Notes under the pieces: model-generated
Database searches by the model: none
What the model was told of the DNA's origin: nothing
What the model saw: the letters and a program-made list of their open reading frames with translations, nothing else
Part shown: piece after piece, positions 38,044 through 47,457 of the stretch
Layout: each line of letters opens with the position of its first letter
Numbering within the stretch: position 1 is the first letter of the stretch
Position numbers and translations under genes: made by a program
NCBI GenBank assembly: GCA_963782045.1
Contig: CAWAIR010000037.1
Location: forward strand, 558,001-622,000
Direction of reading: 5' to 3'
DNA from: CAVSRC01 sp963782045
GTDB lineage: Bacteria > Pseudomonadota > Alphaproteobacteria > Rhizobiales > Kaistiaceae
Length of the DNA stretch: 64,000 nucleotides

Positions 38044-39578
38044 GCGCGCTGTCCGATGAGGGTGACCTTGAGGCCCGTGGCGGTGCCGTCGCCGACCTGG
38101 TCGATGTCGATGGTGATCTCGGCGTCGTCGGCGAGCCCCGTGTCGGAGAGGACGGCTGCCGTCGCCGCCGTGGTCGAGGTCTTCTCCGCGTTGTCGATGG
38201 TGAGCTTGGTGGAGAGGATCGACGTACCGCCTTCGTTGATGTCGACGGTGAAGATCGCGCCGCTCGATTGCGCCGCAACCAGAGAGGCCCGCACGGCGGA
38301 GAGCGCGAAGCCGTAGGGCATGCGGAAGCTGCGCTTGCCGGTTCCGGTGGTGAGCGCGGTGGCCTCGTCGGAACAGGCGATGACGATCGCCTCGGTCGGC
38401 TTGGCCAGTTCGATGATCGAGGCGACGTCGGCCTTGCGCACGACGCCGCTTGCCGAGGTGTCGGCGATGAGCAGCTCGTCGTCGCGCGCCGGCGCGGCGA
38501 GGTCGGTGGCGCCGGCGATGTCGGCGGCGATCGCCGGATTGCCGGATACGCCGTCGCCGTTCGACACCGCCACGCCGTTCGATCCGGTGAGCGTGCGCGC
38601 GGCCGCGCTCCCTGCCCCGGTGCGCGCCAGCAGCCCGGCGGCGGCGATGCCGGCGAGCGCCGTCAGGTCGGCATCGGCATCCTGCTTGCCCGAGACGCCG
38701 CCGGCCAGCGTGTCGAGCGCGTCCTTGACGGTGGCGCCGCTGACGCCGCTGTCGTTGTCGATCTGGCTGGCGTCGTAGTCACTCGCCGTCGCAGCCACCG
38801 CGCCGGTGCGGCCGAAGACGCTCACCACGGTGCTGCCGCCGCCCCCGCCGCCGGCCGCCACCTCGTCGATGGCGTCCTGCACGGTGGTGGCGGAAAGCCC
38901 GGAGACGCTGTTGTCGTAGAGGAGCGTCGAGAGGCCGGTGTCCTTGTCGATGCGGATGGCTTCGATCCAGGTCGAGCCGTCGGGCGAGACCTTGAAGACG
39001 AAGTCGGTGTCGCCGGCCAGCCCCACTTCCGCCCGCCCCGACCAGCCGCTCTGGAAGAGCAGCGAGGCGGTGTCGCCGTCGCTCTCCTTGTTGACGAGGA
39101 AGCGAATGTCGCCGCTGCCGCCATCGGCCGCGTCGATGCCGGAGAAGAGCACCGCCCCGCTCTTCACCGCCAGCCGGTTGGTGTCATCGGCGGTGGCGTT
39201 GATGCCGAAGCGATCGACCATCGCCGGCACGCCGCTCACCGCCGCCCAGCCTGCAGCCTGGTGCGCCAGCAGCACGCCGGCGGCGACGTCGAAGGCGAGC
39301 CAGCCGTCCTCCGGCGTATCGAAGTCCCAGGTGCCGTCGACATAGCTCGCCAGTTCGCCGTCGTGGCCGGCCCAGGCGCCGGTGCCGCCAGCGGCGACGA
39401 CATAGCGGTCGCCCTCCTCCGGCATCACCGGCGGGTCGCTCAGCGACGAGTCGATGACGGCAAGCTGGACGAGGCTGTCCAGCCGGCGCAGCGCCTCGTT
39501 GTGGGTGACGTGCTTCTGGGCCTGCGCTGCCGCCAGATAGGGCAGCTTCAGGTGTAGGGATTCAAGCGGATCGGACAT
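38040..39578 (-). CDS. DUF2793 tail protein (GTA gp16-like)
   Basis: The 512-residue product opens MSDPLESLHLKLPYLAAAQA with the DUF2793 signature QKHVTHNEALRRLDSLVQL. The middle has collagen/fibre-like repeats (VFGRTGAVAATASDYDASQIDNDSGV) typical of tail fibres. The tail end (TAVLSDTGLADDAEITIDID) is beta-rich. In RcGTA a DUF2793 gene follows gp15, as here. The ATG at 39578 is used; the 7-codon upstream extension lacks support. Confidence 0.85.
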   Translation of the reverse strand: MSDPLESLHLKLPYLAAAQAQKHVTHNEALRRLDSLVQLAVIDSSLSDPPVMPEEGDRYVVAAGGTGAWAGHDGELASYVDGTWDFDTPEDGWLAFDVAAGVLLAHQAAGWAAVSGVPAMVDRFGINATADDTNRLAVKSGAVLFSGIDAADGGSGDIRFLVNKESDGDTASLLFQSGWSGRAEVGLAGDTDFVFKVSPDGSTWIEAIRIDKDTGLSTLLYDNSVSGLSATTVQDAIDEVAAGGGGGGSTVVSVFGRTGAVAATASDYDASQIDNDSGVSGATVKDALDTLAGGVSGKQDADADLTALAGIAAAGLLARTGAGSAAARTLTGSNGVAVSNGDGVSGNPAIAADIAGATDLAAPARDDELLIADTSASGVVRKADVASIIELAKPTEAIVIACSDEATALTTGTGKRSFRMPYGFALSAVRASLVAAQSSGAIFTVDINEGGTSILSTKLTIDNAEKTSTTAATAAVLSDTGLADDAEITIDIDQVGDGTATGLKVTLIGQRA

Positions 39579-39657
39579 GGATTTCCCTTTTGGGTGCAAA
39601 GGGTTTGGGCTGAGCTATGCCAGGCACTCTTTCGTCATTCCGGCGCAGGCCGGACCA

Positions 39658-39729
39658 GTAGCCCGCATGGAGCCAAGCGGAATGCGGGGGCGCTCTCCCC
39701 GGATTTCGCTCACGCTCCATCCGGGCTAC
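39658..39729. repeat. Dispersed TAGCCCGG palindromic repeat, copy 3
   Basis: Starts GTAGCCCGCATGGAGCCAAG and ends CTCCATCCGGGCTACA, so its ends pair. It lies in the gap between gp15 and the DUF2793 gene and resembles the copies at 16088 and 19183. Confidence 0.65.
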
Positions 39730-39751
39730 AGCGCCGACGTAAGGTCGCGTG

Positions 39752-42700
39752 TCAGCCGACATGTACTTCCGTGCTCAAGGCGAGCCCCGGCCCCTCGGTC
39801 GGGCTCACCTCGACGATGGCGACGGAGATGTCCGCCGGTAAGTCGCCGAAGTCGGCGGTCTGATCGGCGGCGGCATAGGTCGCCGACGGCGACGCGGCCG
39901 AAAGCGTGCGCACCACCGTTTCCCCGTCGAAGATCGAGATGACATAGGCCTCGCGCGTCTCGCCGAGCGGCACTTCCACCGGGTCCCAACCATCGCCGCC
40001 GATGCGCGTCTGGCGGATCCACGACAAGCTGACGTCGCCGCTCTCCGCATCGCGCGTGGCGACAAGATGCACCGGCGGCAGGCAGGCGAGACCGCGCCGG
40101 CAGGAGCCAAGCGCGACATCGACGAAGACGTCCGGATCGTAGACCGCGTCGGCCGGGCCGCAGCGTACCGTCAGGTCGAGGCCGGATTCGGCGTCGGAGA
40201 GCTCCACCAGCGGCACGGCGCCGTCGATGAGAACGAAGCGCGCGCCGGCGGCATGGCCGGCCGCGGCGATATCGCCGGTGCCGCCCTGCCCGCGGAGCAG
40301 GCCCTCCAGCCGCCAGGTGCTTTCGCCGGTCAGCGTCGCCGTCTGGAACTGGACCACCTCCCAGCCGGTCGCCGAACTGCCGATCGCCGCCAGGTTGGCG
40401 CCGTTGAGCACGCCAAGCCGCGGCTCGCTCGAAAGCGACCCGCCATAGAGCGTGACTTCGATCGCATTGCCGCGGTCCCAGCGGGCGAGCGGCCCCGGCT
40501 CCAGCGGCGCGGTGAGTTCGCCCATGGTGGCGCGGCGCGCCAGCGTCTGGCGCGGGGTGAAGCCGCCTTCAGCGGTGCCCAGCGCGACGGCGACGGCGCC
40601 AGGCCAGGGCTCGGCGAAGGCGGCGATGCGCGGCGCGTTGCCGGGCTCGGTTCCGGCGATCAGCGGCAGGTCGAGCAGCAGCACCTCGGGCGGGCTGTCG
40701 CGACCGACCGAGGCCGGCATCAGGGCGCGCGCCCCCGCCGGCACCGGCGCCAGGATGTCCGGCTCGATGGTGCGGGCCGCGATGCGTCTGAGGCCGGCAT
40801 CCTCGACCCGGGTGACTAGCAGCGTGCGGGTGTCGTCGGCGCCCAAATCGAGCGTGACGATGTCGGCCGGCTCCACTGCCAGCTTGCTCGGCGGCAGGGC
40901 CAGCGTCACCGTCTCGCGGCCGGCCCAGAGGTCCTGCAACAGCGTATCAGCCAGACCGCCGGCGACAGCCGCGCTCAGCACCGCACCGGAGTCGTAGCTC
41001 GCCACCCGCCGGCTACCGCCGACCAGCCGGCGTAAATCGACGGCGCTGGCACGATAGTCAGCGAGCGCGTCGGAGAAGCCGATGGCGATCTCGGCCGGCA
41101 GCTCGGTCTCCTCGGCCCGCTTGACCGAGACCAGCGGACGGGCGCCTTCCTCCACCAGATCGTCGCGGGTGAAGGTCTGGTGCGGCCGCCGCCCGCGGCG
41201 GACGAAGCGGAAGGTGTCGCCGCTTTCCGCCGCCTCGAAGGCGAGAAGCTGCGACAGCGGCTCCAGCGCATCGCGGGCCGACATCACCTGATCGATGAGA
41301 TAGCCGTCGAGGGTGCCGTCGAGATCGCTGACCATCCCGCTCGTCGCGCCATAGTCGGCGAGGATCTGGGCGACCAGCGATTCGGCGGTGGGCGCGCCGA
41401 GCCGTCCGGAGAGCCAGTGGCCGGTGTTCCAGTTGGCGCCGTCCGACCAGACGTCGGTCAGAAATGGAAAGGCCGGATAGGGTCGTGCGTCCCAGGTCCA
41501 CAGGTGGATCGCTGTCCAGTCGACCATGCGTCCGCCGTAGGCCGAGGAAACCGGATTGGCAGCGTCCGCGAAATCGGCATCGTCCGGATTCCAAAACCCA
41601 AGCACCGCGGCGATGAAGCGGCGCTGCACGAGATCGTCGCGCGTCCCGCTGGAATAATACGGCAGGCGGCTCACGCTCGATTTCGCATCGGGGAAGACGT
41701 TGGGCTGGTTCGGTCCCTTGTCCACCGCCGGGCAGCCGGTCTCGGTGAACCAGATCGGCTTGCCCTCGGCCACCCAGTCGGTCGGCGTGCCGCTCTCGAC
41801 GCCACCCGGCCGGTCGTAGTGCAGGTTGCTCCACCAGCCGACGATGTCCTTCGGCCGGAAAACCCAGTCCTTGCCGTAGGTGCCATCGCTGATGGCGGCG
41901 CGGACCTGCGCGTCGCGGTCGGCGGCGCTGGCGTAGTACCAGTCGAAATACTCGCCGCCGGCGATGTTGGCGCGGAGATAGGCCGTCTCGCGGCCGGAAT
42001 CCCAGGTCGCCGCATCGCGATGGTCGTCGCCGTCGCGCCAGTCGGAGAGCGGCATGTAGTTGTCGATCGCGACGAAATCGATAGCGGCGTCGGCCCACAG
42101 CGGGTCGAGATGGAAGAAGACGTCGTTCGAGCCGTCGACCGGGTGATGGCCAAAATATTCGCTCCAGTCGGCGGCATAGGAGACCTTGGTCTCGGCGCCG
42201 AGCACGCTCTTCACGTCGGCGGCGAGGGACCGCAGCGCCGTGACGAAGGGATAGGTGCTGCCGTCGGAACGGATGGTGGTGAGCCCGCGCAGCTCAGAGC
42301 CGATGAGGAAGGCGTCGACGCCGCCCGCCGCCCTGGCCAGCCACGCATAGTGCAGGACCATGCGGCGGAGCGACCATTCCGCCGGTCCGGAATAGACCAC
42401 TGTGTCGCCGGAGAGGGCAAAATCGCTGGGCGCCGCGGTGCCGACGAAGGCGGCGATCTCGGCGGCCGCCGCGCTGGTCTTGTCGGGCGAGCCCGGCTCG
42501 CCCGGCGCCACCGACAGCGTGATCGACCCGCGCCAGGGATAGGCGGCCTGGCTCCCGCCGCCATAGGGGTCGGGCAGCGCGTTGCCGGCCGGCACGTCCA
42601 TCATGACGAAGGGGTGGAAGGTGACCTTGATGCCGCGTGCCGCCAGGTCGCGGAGCGCGCGCACGATCGATATGTCGGACGGCGTCCCGCCGAAGGCCGC

Positions 42701-43657
42701 CTTGCCGGCGTAGGTGGAGTTGAGCCGCGCCGTCGCCCGCGTCAGGCCGGCGGCGCTCCACTCCTCAGGCACGGTCACCGTCGCCCGGTCGCTCACCGCC
42801 GGCATCAGCGTGCAGTGACCGGCGCGGAGATCGTCGCCGAACCAGGTCACCGCCAGCGCCACCCGGTCGAGGTTCGGACAGACCGCCTGGAGATCGTCGA
42901 GCGCGGCCTGCCAGTCGCTCGCGGCGCCGTCGACGTGGCGATTGAGCGTGGCGCGGTTGCCGGGCGAGATCACCTTGGCCACCGGTTCCGGGTCGTAGCC
43001 GAATTCGGTCGAGCCAGGGATCAGGGTGATCGCGCGGATCGCCGTCTCGACGCCGGCAACCGGCCGCATCACCTCGAAGAAGAGCTGCGGAATGCGGTTG
43101 CCGAAATCGGCGAGCGGCAGACGCTCGAAGACGATGAGCGCCGTGCCGCGATAGGCAGGCGCCTCGCCCTGCTTGGCGGCGATCAGGCTGTCGACCGCCT
43201 GGGTCTCGTCGCCGCGTGAGATGCGGCAGGTGCAGCTTGCCAGGTCGAACGGCTTGCCGTCCGCCCACACCCGACCGATGTGCGCCAGCGGGCCTTCGCA
43301 GAGACCCACGGCGAAATTGGCGTAGTAGGAATAGGTGCGCGTCGTCGTGCCGCTGGGTCCGCCCTTGCCGCCGCCGTCGCGGGTCTCGCTCACCACCTCC
43401 TCGAAGCGCGTCGCCCAGATCACCTGGCCGGAAATCCGCACGCGACCGTAGACGCGCGGGATCGCCGCGCCCTCGCGCGAGGTCTGCGGCTCGAGGTCGG
43501 CGAGACGCGCGCCCTCGCGCGTGGTGTGGGTGCTGAATAGCGCGCTGTCGACGGCATAGCCGGCGAGCGCGCCGAGCGCGCGCCCGGCGATGGCGCCGAC
43601 CGGCCCGAACAGCGCGCCGACCGCGGCTCCCGCCGCCTGAAGGACGAGTGTGGCCAT
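39752..43657 (-). CDS. GTA host-specificity/baseplate protein gp15 (TIM-barrel-like + tail tip)
   Basis: This 1301-residue protein matches the large RcGTA gp15 in size and order. The N-terminal hydrophobic segment is VLQAAGAAVGALFGPVGAIA with AIPRVYGRVRISGQVIWATR. A GTA TIM-barrel-like domain (about 430-730) carries LIGSELRGLTTIR, SYAADWSEYFGHHP and IWFTETGCPAVDKG. A phage-tail 3-like domain follows. It forms the baseplate hub and fibre attachment and may cleave glycans. No frame break is seen in 3.9 kb, so the gene seems maintained. Confidence 0.93.
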   Translation of the reverse strand: MATLVLQAAGAAVGALFGPVGAIAGRALGALAGYAVDSALFSTHTTREGARLADLEPQTSREGAAIPRVYGRVRISGQVIWATRFEEVVSETRDGGGKGGPSGTTTRTYSYYANFAVGLCEGPLAHIGRVWADGKPFDLASCTCRISRGDETQAVDSLIAAKQGEAPAYRGTALIVFERLPLADFGNRIPQLFFEVMRPVAGVETAIRAITLIPGSTEFGYDPEPVAKVISPGNRATLNRHVDGAASDWQAALDDLQAVCPNLDRVALAVTWFGDDLRAGHCTLMPAVSDRATVTVPEEWSAAGLTRATARLNSTYAGKAAFGGTPSDISIVRALRDLAARGIKVTFHPFVMMDVPAGNALPDPYGGGSQAAYPWRGSITLSVAPGEPGSPDKTSAAAAEIAAFVGTAAPSDFALSGDTVVYSGPAEWSLRRMVLHYAWLARAAGGVDAFLIGSELRGLTTIRSDGSTYPFVTALRSLAADVKSVLGAETKVSYAADWSEYFGHHPVDGSNDVFFHLDPLWADAAIDFVAIDNYMPLSDWRDGDDHRDAATWDSGRETAYLRANIAGGEYFDWYYASAADRDAQVRAAISDGTYGKDWVFRPKDIVGWWSNLHYDRPGGVESGTPTDWVAEGKPIWFTETGCPAVDKGPNQPNVFPDAKSSVSRLPYYSSGTRDDLVQRRFIAAVLGFWNPDDADFADAANPVSSAYGGRMVDWTAIHLWTWDARPYPAFPFLTDVWSDGANWNTGHWLSGRLGAPTAESLVAQILADYGATSGMVSDLDGTLDGYLIDQVMSARDALEPLSQLLAFEAAESGDTFRFVRRGRRPHQTFTRDDLVEEGARPLVSVKRAEETELPAEIAIGFSDALADYRASAVDLRRLVGGSRRVASYDSGAVLSAAVAGGLADTLLQDLWAGRETVTLALPPSKLAVEPADIVTLDLGADDTRTLLVTRVEDAGLRRIAARTIEPDILAPVPAGARALMPASVGRDSPPEVLLLDLPLIAGTEPGNAPRIAAFAEPWPGAVAVALGTAEGGFTPRQTLARRATMGELTAPLEPGPLARWDRGNAIEVTLYGGSLSSEPRLGVLNGANLAAIGSSATGWEVVQFQTATLTGESTWRLEGLLRGQGGTGDIAAAGHAAGARFVLIDGAVPLVELSDAESGLDLTVRCGPADAVYDPDVFVDVALGSCRRGLACLPPVHLVATRDAESGDVSLSWIRQTRIGGDGWDPVEVPLGETREAYVISIFDGETVVRTLSAASPSATYAAADQTADFGDLPADISVAIVEVSPTEGPGLALSTEVHVG

Positions 43658-43683
43658 GAGTGTGCCTGTGAGTCTGCGATTGG

Positions 43684-43912
43684 CTCCTCTCCCGTGGGGA
43701 GAGGGCTTCGCGCGTTAGGAGCGAAGCGAGTTACGCGCGAAGGGTGAGGGCGTACGGACCCTCGTGAGGCAACATCCCCTCACCCGGTGCGCTACGCGCA
43801 CCACCCTCTCCCGCAGGGGGAGAGGGTTTGCTGTGGCGGCGCCGCGAATTCCAACCCTCTCCCCTCGTGGGAGAGGGTGGCGAGGCCGTAGGGCGAGCCG
43901 GGTGAGGGGGCG
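43684..43912. repeat. CCCTCTCCC/GGGAGAGGG repeat cluster between gp15 and gp14
   Basis: At least three inverted CCTCTCCC...GGGAGAGG units plus CCCTCACCC segments fill the 273-bp gap; no gene was found. The same family recurs at 47671, 48107, 49199, 52983, 62294 and 62837. Confidence 0.75.
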
Positions 43913-43930
43913 CCGAGCTGGCCTTTGAAG

Positions 43931-44374
43931 TCAGTCACCCACCCCCGGAAACCGGAAGGCATAGGCGATGCGCCGACGCCACCACGGCGTCAGCGCGGCC
44001 AGCGCCACCGCGGCGCCCTGCTGGGCGTGGATGAAGCGCACGTCATCGACCAGGATGGCAGCGTGCTTGGCTGGCAGATTGGCGCGCCAGCGGAAGAGCA
44101 GGATGTCGCCCGCCGCCGCCGCATCGACCGGGATCGCGACGAGGTGCCGGCGCGCCGCCTCGGCAAGCGTCTCGGTGCCCTTTGCCTCGGCCCAATCGGG
44201 CGTGTAGGCCGGCATCGCCTCCGGCTCGTCGCCGTGAAAGGCGCGCCACACGCCGCGCAGCAGGCCGAGGCAGTCGCAGCCGGTGCCTTTCAGCGATGCC
44301 TGATGGCGATAGAGCGTGCCCAGCCAGCTCGTCGCCTCGGCGACGATGGCGGCACGGGTGATATGGCTGTCCAT
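43931..44374 (-). CDS. GTA gp14: NlpC/P60 cell-wall peptidase
   Basis: The 147-residue protein has the NlpC/P60 Cys motif as GTGCDCLGLLRGVW and the His motif as LPAKHAAILVDDVRFIHA. It is about the size of RcGTA gp14 and lies directly before gp15. It is expected to act at the tail tip, locally opening peptidoglycan during DNA delivery. The start (MDSHITRAAIVAEATSWLGT) is family-like. Confidence 0.92.
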   Translation of the reverse strand: MDSHITRAAIVAEATSWLGTLYRHQASLKGTGCDCLGLLRGVWRAFHGDEPEAMPAYTPDWAEAKGTETLAEAARRHLVAIPVDAAAAGDILLFRWRANLPAKHAAILVDDVRFIHAQQGAAVALAALTPWWRRRIAYAFRFPGVGD

Positions 44375-44408
44375 CGAATGGCTCCATGCTCGAAAGCCAA
44401 TCGCGTAT

Positions 44409-44457
44409 GGCGAATAGAGGCGTCCGCTAGCTGCTATTCGCTATTCGCTGTTCGCTA
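44409..44457. repeat. 7-bp iterated repeat (CTATTCG type) between gp13 and gp14
   Basis: GCGAATAG, then CTATTCGCTATTCGCTGTTC, is a heptamer array with an inverted half-unit. Its end is the TAG stop codon of the gp13 gene. Confidence 0.7.
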
Positions 44458-45345
44458 AGCGACCACCGCGCTTCCGTCGTTCCCGTCCCCCGCGCGCGCA
44501 TAGGACAGAGCGAAGTCGTTGCCCGGCATGTGCGGGAAGCCGCGGAAGTTGACGGCGTTGGCGAACTTCGCCTGGCAGGTGAAGAAGAGCTTGTCGCAGC
44601 CGGCGGTCACCGTGAAGGTGTCGCCCACCGCGATGTCGGCCGCCATCGCCTGCCACAGCTCGAAGCTCGCGACGTCGTCGGCGAGGCGATGGGCGCGCAC
44701 TTCGATGGCACGGCCGGCGTTGGCGCCGCTCGTCCAGGCGAGCCGCCCGCGGGTGAACCAGCCGGCGGCAAAGTCGCCGAGCCCGCTCGCGGCGAACCGC
44801 CGCCTGCCCGCCGCAGCGGTCACCGTGCCGGTGCCGCAATAGGCCGCGTCGTCGAGATTGACGCCGCAGCGCTGATCGCCGAGGTCGGCGTCGCAGCCGT
44901 GGCGGAAGACGCGGCCGTTGGGCTGGTCGAGCTCGGCGGCAAGCCCGCGCAGCTCGGCGCGGAAGGTGCCGTCCTCGCGCGTCACCTCGCCGAGATGGCC
45001 GGTGCGCAGCAGATGGCGTTCTTCCGGCGTCGTCCAGTTGACCAGCCACAGCGCCACCTCGGCATGGTCGTAGAGGCCGGCGGCGAGGTCGGCGACGGTC
45101 AGCCGCTCCGACGACAGCGCCCCGGTCGCCTCCAGTCCGCCAATGGCGAAGCCGGTCTCGCTAACGTCTTCGCTGGCGTCGAAGCCGCTCTCCGGCTCGT
45201 AGTCGACGCCGTCGAAGGAAAGCCCGCGGTCGTGGTCGGTGAAGCCGAGAATGCTGCCGTCCGCCCGCGTCACCAGCCAGCAGCGGCAGAGCGTGGTCGC
45301 CCCGCCGGCAAGATGCGCGGCGAGGCCGGGATCGATTGTGCGCAT
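44455..45345 (-). CDS. GTA gp13: DUF2163 tail protein
   Basis: The 296-residue product opens MRTIDPGLAAHLAGGATTLC with FTDHDRGLSFDGVDYEPESG, the DUF2163 N-terminus. The phage-BR0599-like C-terminal domain contains FRHGCDADLGDQRCGV, FTVTAGCDKLFFTCQAKFAN and NFRGFPHMPGND; its cysteines bind an Fe-S cluster in the RcGTA homologue. It is a hub/baseplate component between gp12 and gp14. Confidence 0.93.
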   Translation of the reverse strand: MRTIDPGLAAHLAGGATTLCRCWLVTRADGSILGFTDHDRGLSFDGVDYEPESGFDASEDVSETGFAIGGLEATGALSSERLTVADLAAGLYDHAEVALWLVNWTTPEERHLLRTGHLGEVTREDGTFRAELRGLAAELDQPNGRVFRHGCDADLGDQRCGVNLDDAAYCGTGTVTAAAGRRRFAASGLGDFAAGWFTRGRLAWTSGANAGRAIEVRAHRLADDVASFELWQAMAADIAVGDTFTVTAGCDKLFFTCQAKFANAVNFRGFPHMPGNDFALSYARAGDGNDGSAVVA

Positions 45346-45362
45346 GAGAGGTTCCCTGTCGC

Positions 45363-46003
45363 CTACAGCCGGATTTCCACCAGCGGGATCGCCGGGATAT
45401 CACCGGCGGCGAAGTGGGAGAGGTTGATCTCGAGCGTGTCAGAAGTCGAAGCGCACCGGCACGTCGAACGCGTAGCCGGCGGTGATCGCCGCGCCCTCCG
45501 TCGGCGCCACGGCGAAGGTCACCAGGCCGGTGGTCTCGTCCGCGCGCCAGCCTTCAGCCAACGCCACGCCGTCGACCGCCACCAGGATCGAGCCGGCAAC
45601 CGGCTTGGCGATGCGTGCGCGCCCACGGCGCATGAACCGAGCCATAGGTCTTGACGAGCTGGAAGGCGGTCATGGCGCCGTCGCCGGTGCCGATCGCCTG
45701 GTCGGTGGCGGCGGGCGTGCCGCCCGGCGCGCAAGACTTCCAGTCGGCACGGTCCTTCCAGCGGAAGCCGTAGAGGCGGCCGCGCCGCTCCTCGAAGAAG
45801 GCAATGACCGCATGGAGGTCGTCGAGCGACTTCACGCCATAGCCGGCATTGTAGCGTCGGCGCGAATCCGCCCAGCGGCTGTTGCGCTCCTCGTGGCCGG
45901 AGCCGAGCGCGACGATGTCGGTCCTGCGCTCCGGCCCGCCGCTGGCGCCAAAGGCGATAGCGGTCGGAAAGCGCACTTCATGGAAGGGGATCAATGCGGG
46001 CAT
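45363..46003 (-). pseudogene. GTA gp12: DUF2460 distal tail protein, frame-broken
   Basis: The first frame gives FHEVRFPTAIAFGASGGPER to FRWKDRADWKSCAPG, the DUF2460 core. A break near 45640 switches to IAKPVAGSILVAVDGVALAEG. A second break near 45437 leads to the expected end (SDTLEINLSHFAAGDIPAIP then a stop at 45363). Joined, about 213 residues, the normal family length. Two single-base changes restore it, so error is more likely than decay. It lies 17 bp before gp13. Confidence 0.85.
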
Positions 46004-46040
46004 GGGAACACATCCTTCGCGTCAAACGCTGCCGCATGTG

Positions 46041-46121
46041 GGCAGTCGGCAGTCGGCAGTAGGCATTCGGCAGTCGACCCGACCTCAATTCCGATTGCCG
46101 ACTGCCGATTGCCGACTGCCC
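46041..46121. repeat. 7-bp iterated repeat array (GGCAGTC/GACTGCC) between gp11 and gp12
   Basis: Tandem GGCAGTC-type heptamers, a short spacer, then the reverse complement GACTGCC/GATTGCC heptamers: a long imperfect hairpin immediately before the gp11 stop codon. Confidence 0.8.
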
Positions 46122-46124
46122 ACT

Positions 46125-46701
46125 TCACATCCCCCTCCGTCCCCTTGCCACCGCCCGCGCCAGCATCGCCGTCACCTGGGCCTCCGACTTGCGGAAGCTC
46201 TCCGCGTCGGCGGTGGTCACGTTGAAGGTGACGGCGATCGGTTGAGCGGCGCCGCTCTTCACGCCGAGAGTGCCGTCGGCTCCGCGCGCCAGCGGCAGCA
46301 CCGCCTCCGGTCCAGCCTCGCCGATCAGGCCGAGGCCGCGGGCGAGCGGGAACAGGGTGGGCTGCGCCACCACGCCGCCATCGGCGAAGCGCTGTACGGC
46401 ACCGTTGGCGACGATCCCGCCATTCGCCAGACCGAAGCTCTTGAACAGCGCGTCGACTGCGCCGCCGATGGCGCTCGACACCGGCTGCAAAGCGCGGTCA
46501 AGCGCCAGCCCGGCGAGCTTCAGCGCCAGGCTGGAGAGCACGCTTTCGAAGTTCTTGCCGCCGGTCACCGCGTCCTTGAAGGCGCGCGAGATCGCGCCGT
46601 GAGAAACCGTTGGCCTCGCCGGTCAGCGTCCGCATCGCGGTCTCGAAGGGGCGCGTGTCGGCGGCCACGCCGATGGTGAGCGTGTCGATTTCGGTCGTCA
46701 T
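46125..46701 (-). pseudogene. GTA gp11: short tail tape-measure protein, frame-broken
   Basis: It begins MTTEIDTLTIGVAADTRPFE and, after one extra base near 46600, continues AVTGGKNFESVLSSLALKLA, ANGGIVANGAVQRFADGGVV and GPEAVLPLARGADGTLG. The latter is the conserved end of tape-measure proteins. Total about 191 residues, the length of RcGTA gp11. It is followed by gp12 across the heptamer array. Confidence 0.85.
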
Positions 46702-46734
46702 GTCTTCTTCTTCATTTGCCGCTTGCTCCTGTCC

Positions 46735-46780
46735 CTCCCCGCGAGGGGCGGGTGGCTCCGAGCGAAGCGCGGAGACGGGT
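46735..46780. repeat. CCTCCCC-type intergenic repeat between gp11 and ppa
   Basis: CCCTCCCCGCGAGGGGCGGGTGG: an inverted repeat of the family common in this cluster, located in the divergent gap before ppa. Confidence 0.5.
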
Positions 46781-46888
46781 GGGGTGTCGCCCGACGAAAA
46801 ACAGGGTGCGCTGCCGGCGAGACCCGGCTATGCGTGCCCTGCCCGCTTGGCTGGGCCGGCGTCACCGACACCTCGCTGGAGAGAGCGC

Positions 46889-47457
46889 ATGCGCATCGAA
46901 GCCATCCCGATCGGCAAGAACCCGCCAGACGACGTCAACGTCATCATCGAGGTCCCGGTCGGCGGCCAGCCGATCAAATACGAGATGGACAAGGAGGCCG
47001 GGACGCTCGTTCGTCGACCGCTTCCTGCATACGCCGATGACCTATCCGGGGAACTACGGCTTCGTTCCCCACACGCTGTCGGACGATGGCGATCCTATCG
47101 ACGTGCTGGTGTGCAACACCCGCGCGCTGGTGCCGGCCTGCGTCATCAATGTCCGGCCGATCGGCGTCCTCATCATGGAGGACAACAAGGGACAGGACGA
47201 GAAGATCATCGCGGTGCCTGCGCCTGAGCTGACGCTGCGCTACGCCGACGTCCACAATTACGACGACCTGCCGGAGATCACGCTCAAGCAGATCGAGCAT
47301 TTCTTCGAGCACTACAAGGATCTGGAGCCCGGCAAGTGGGTCAAGATCGGCGACTGGGGCGATGCCGCCCACGCCCGCCGGATGATCACGAAAGCGATCG
47401 AGCGCGCCAGGGCCAAGGGCTGCATCTCCCGCGAACCGGACCTATCACTCCGGCTGA
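46889..47457 (+). pseudogene. ppa: Inorganic pyrophosphatase, frame-broken
   Basis: This is a family I PPase on the plus strand inside the minus-strand GTA cluster. Residues 1-42 (MRIEAIPIGKNPPDDVNVII, PIKYEMDKEAGTL) are in one frame. After one extra base near 47010 the rest follows: FVDRFLHTPMTYPGNYGF, DDGDPIDVLV with the metal Asp residues, and IMEDNKGQDEKIIAVP. It ends near ITKAIERARAKG without a nearby in-frame stop; the end given uses a stop one frame over, so another single-base error near 47415 is likely. Soluble PPase is normally essential, which argues for sequence error. Confidence 0.85.

Noticed and set aside
41180..43219. 679-codon plus-strand ORF opposite gp15
   Set aside because: Shadow of the 1301-residue GTA protein, which has clear domains on the minus strand.
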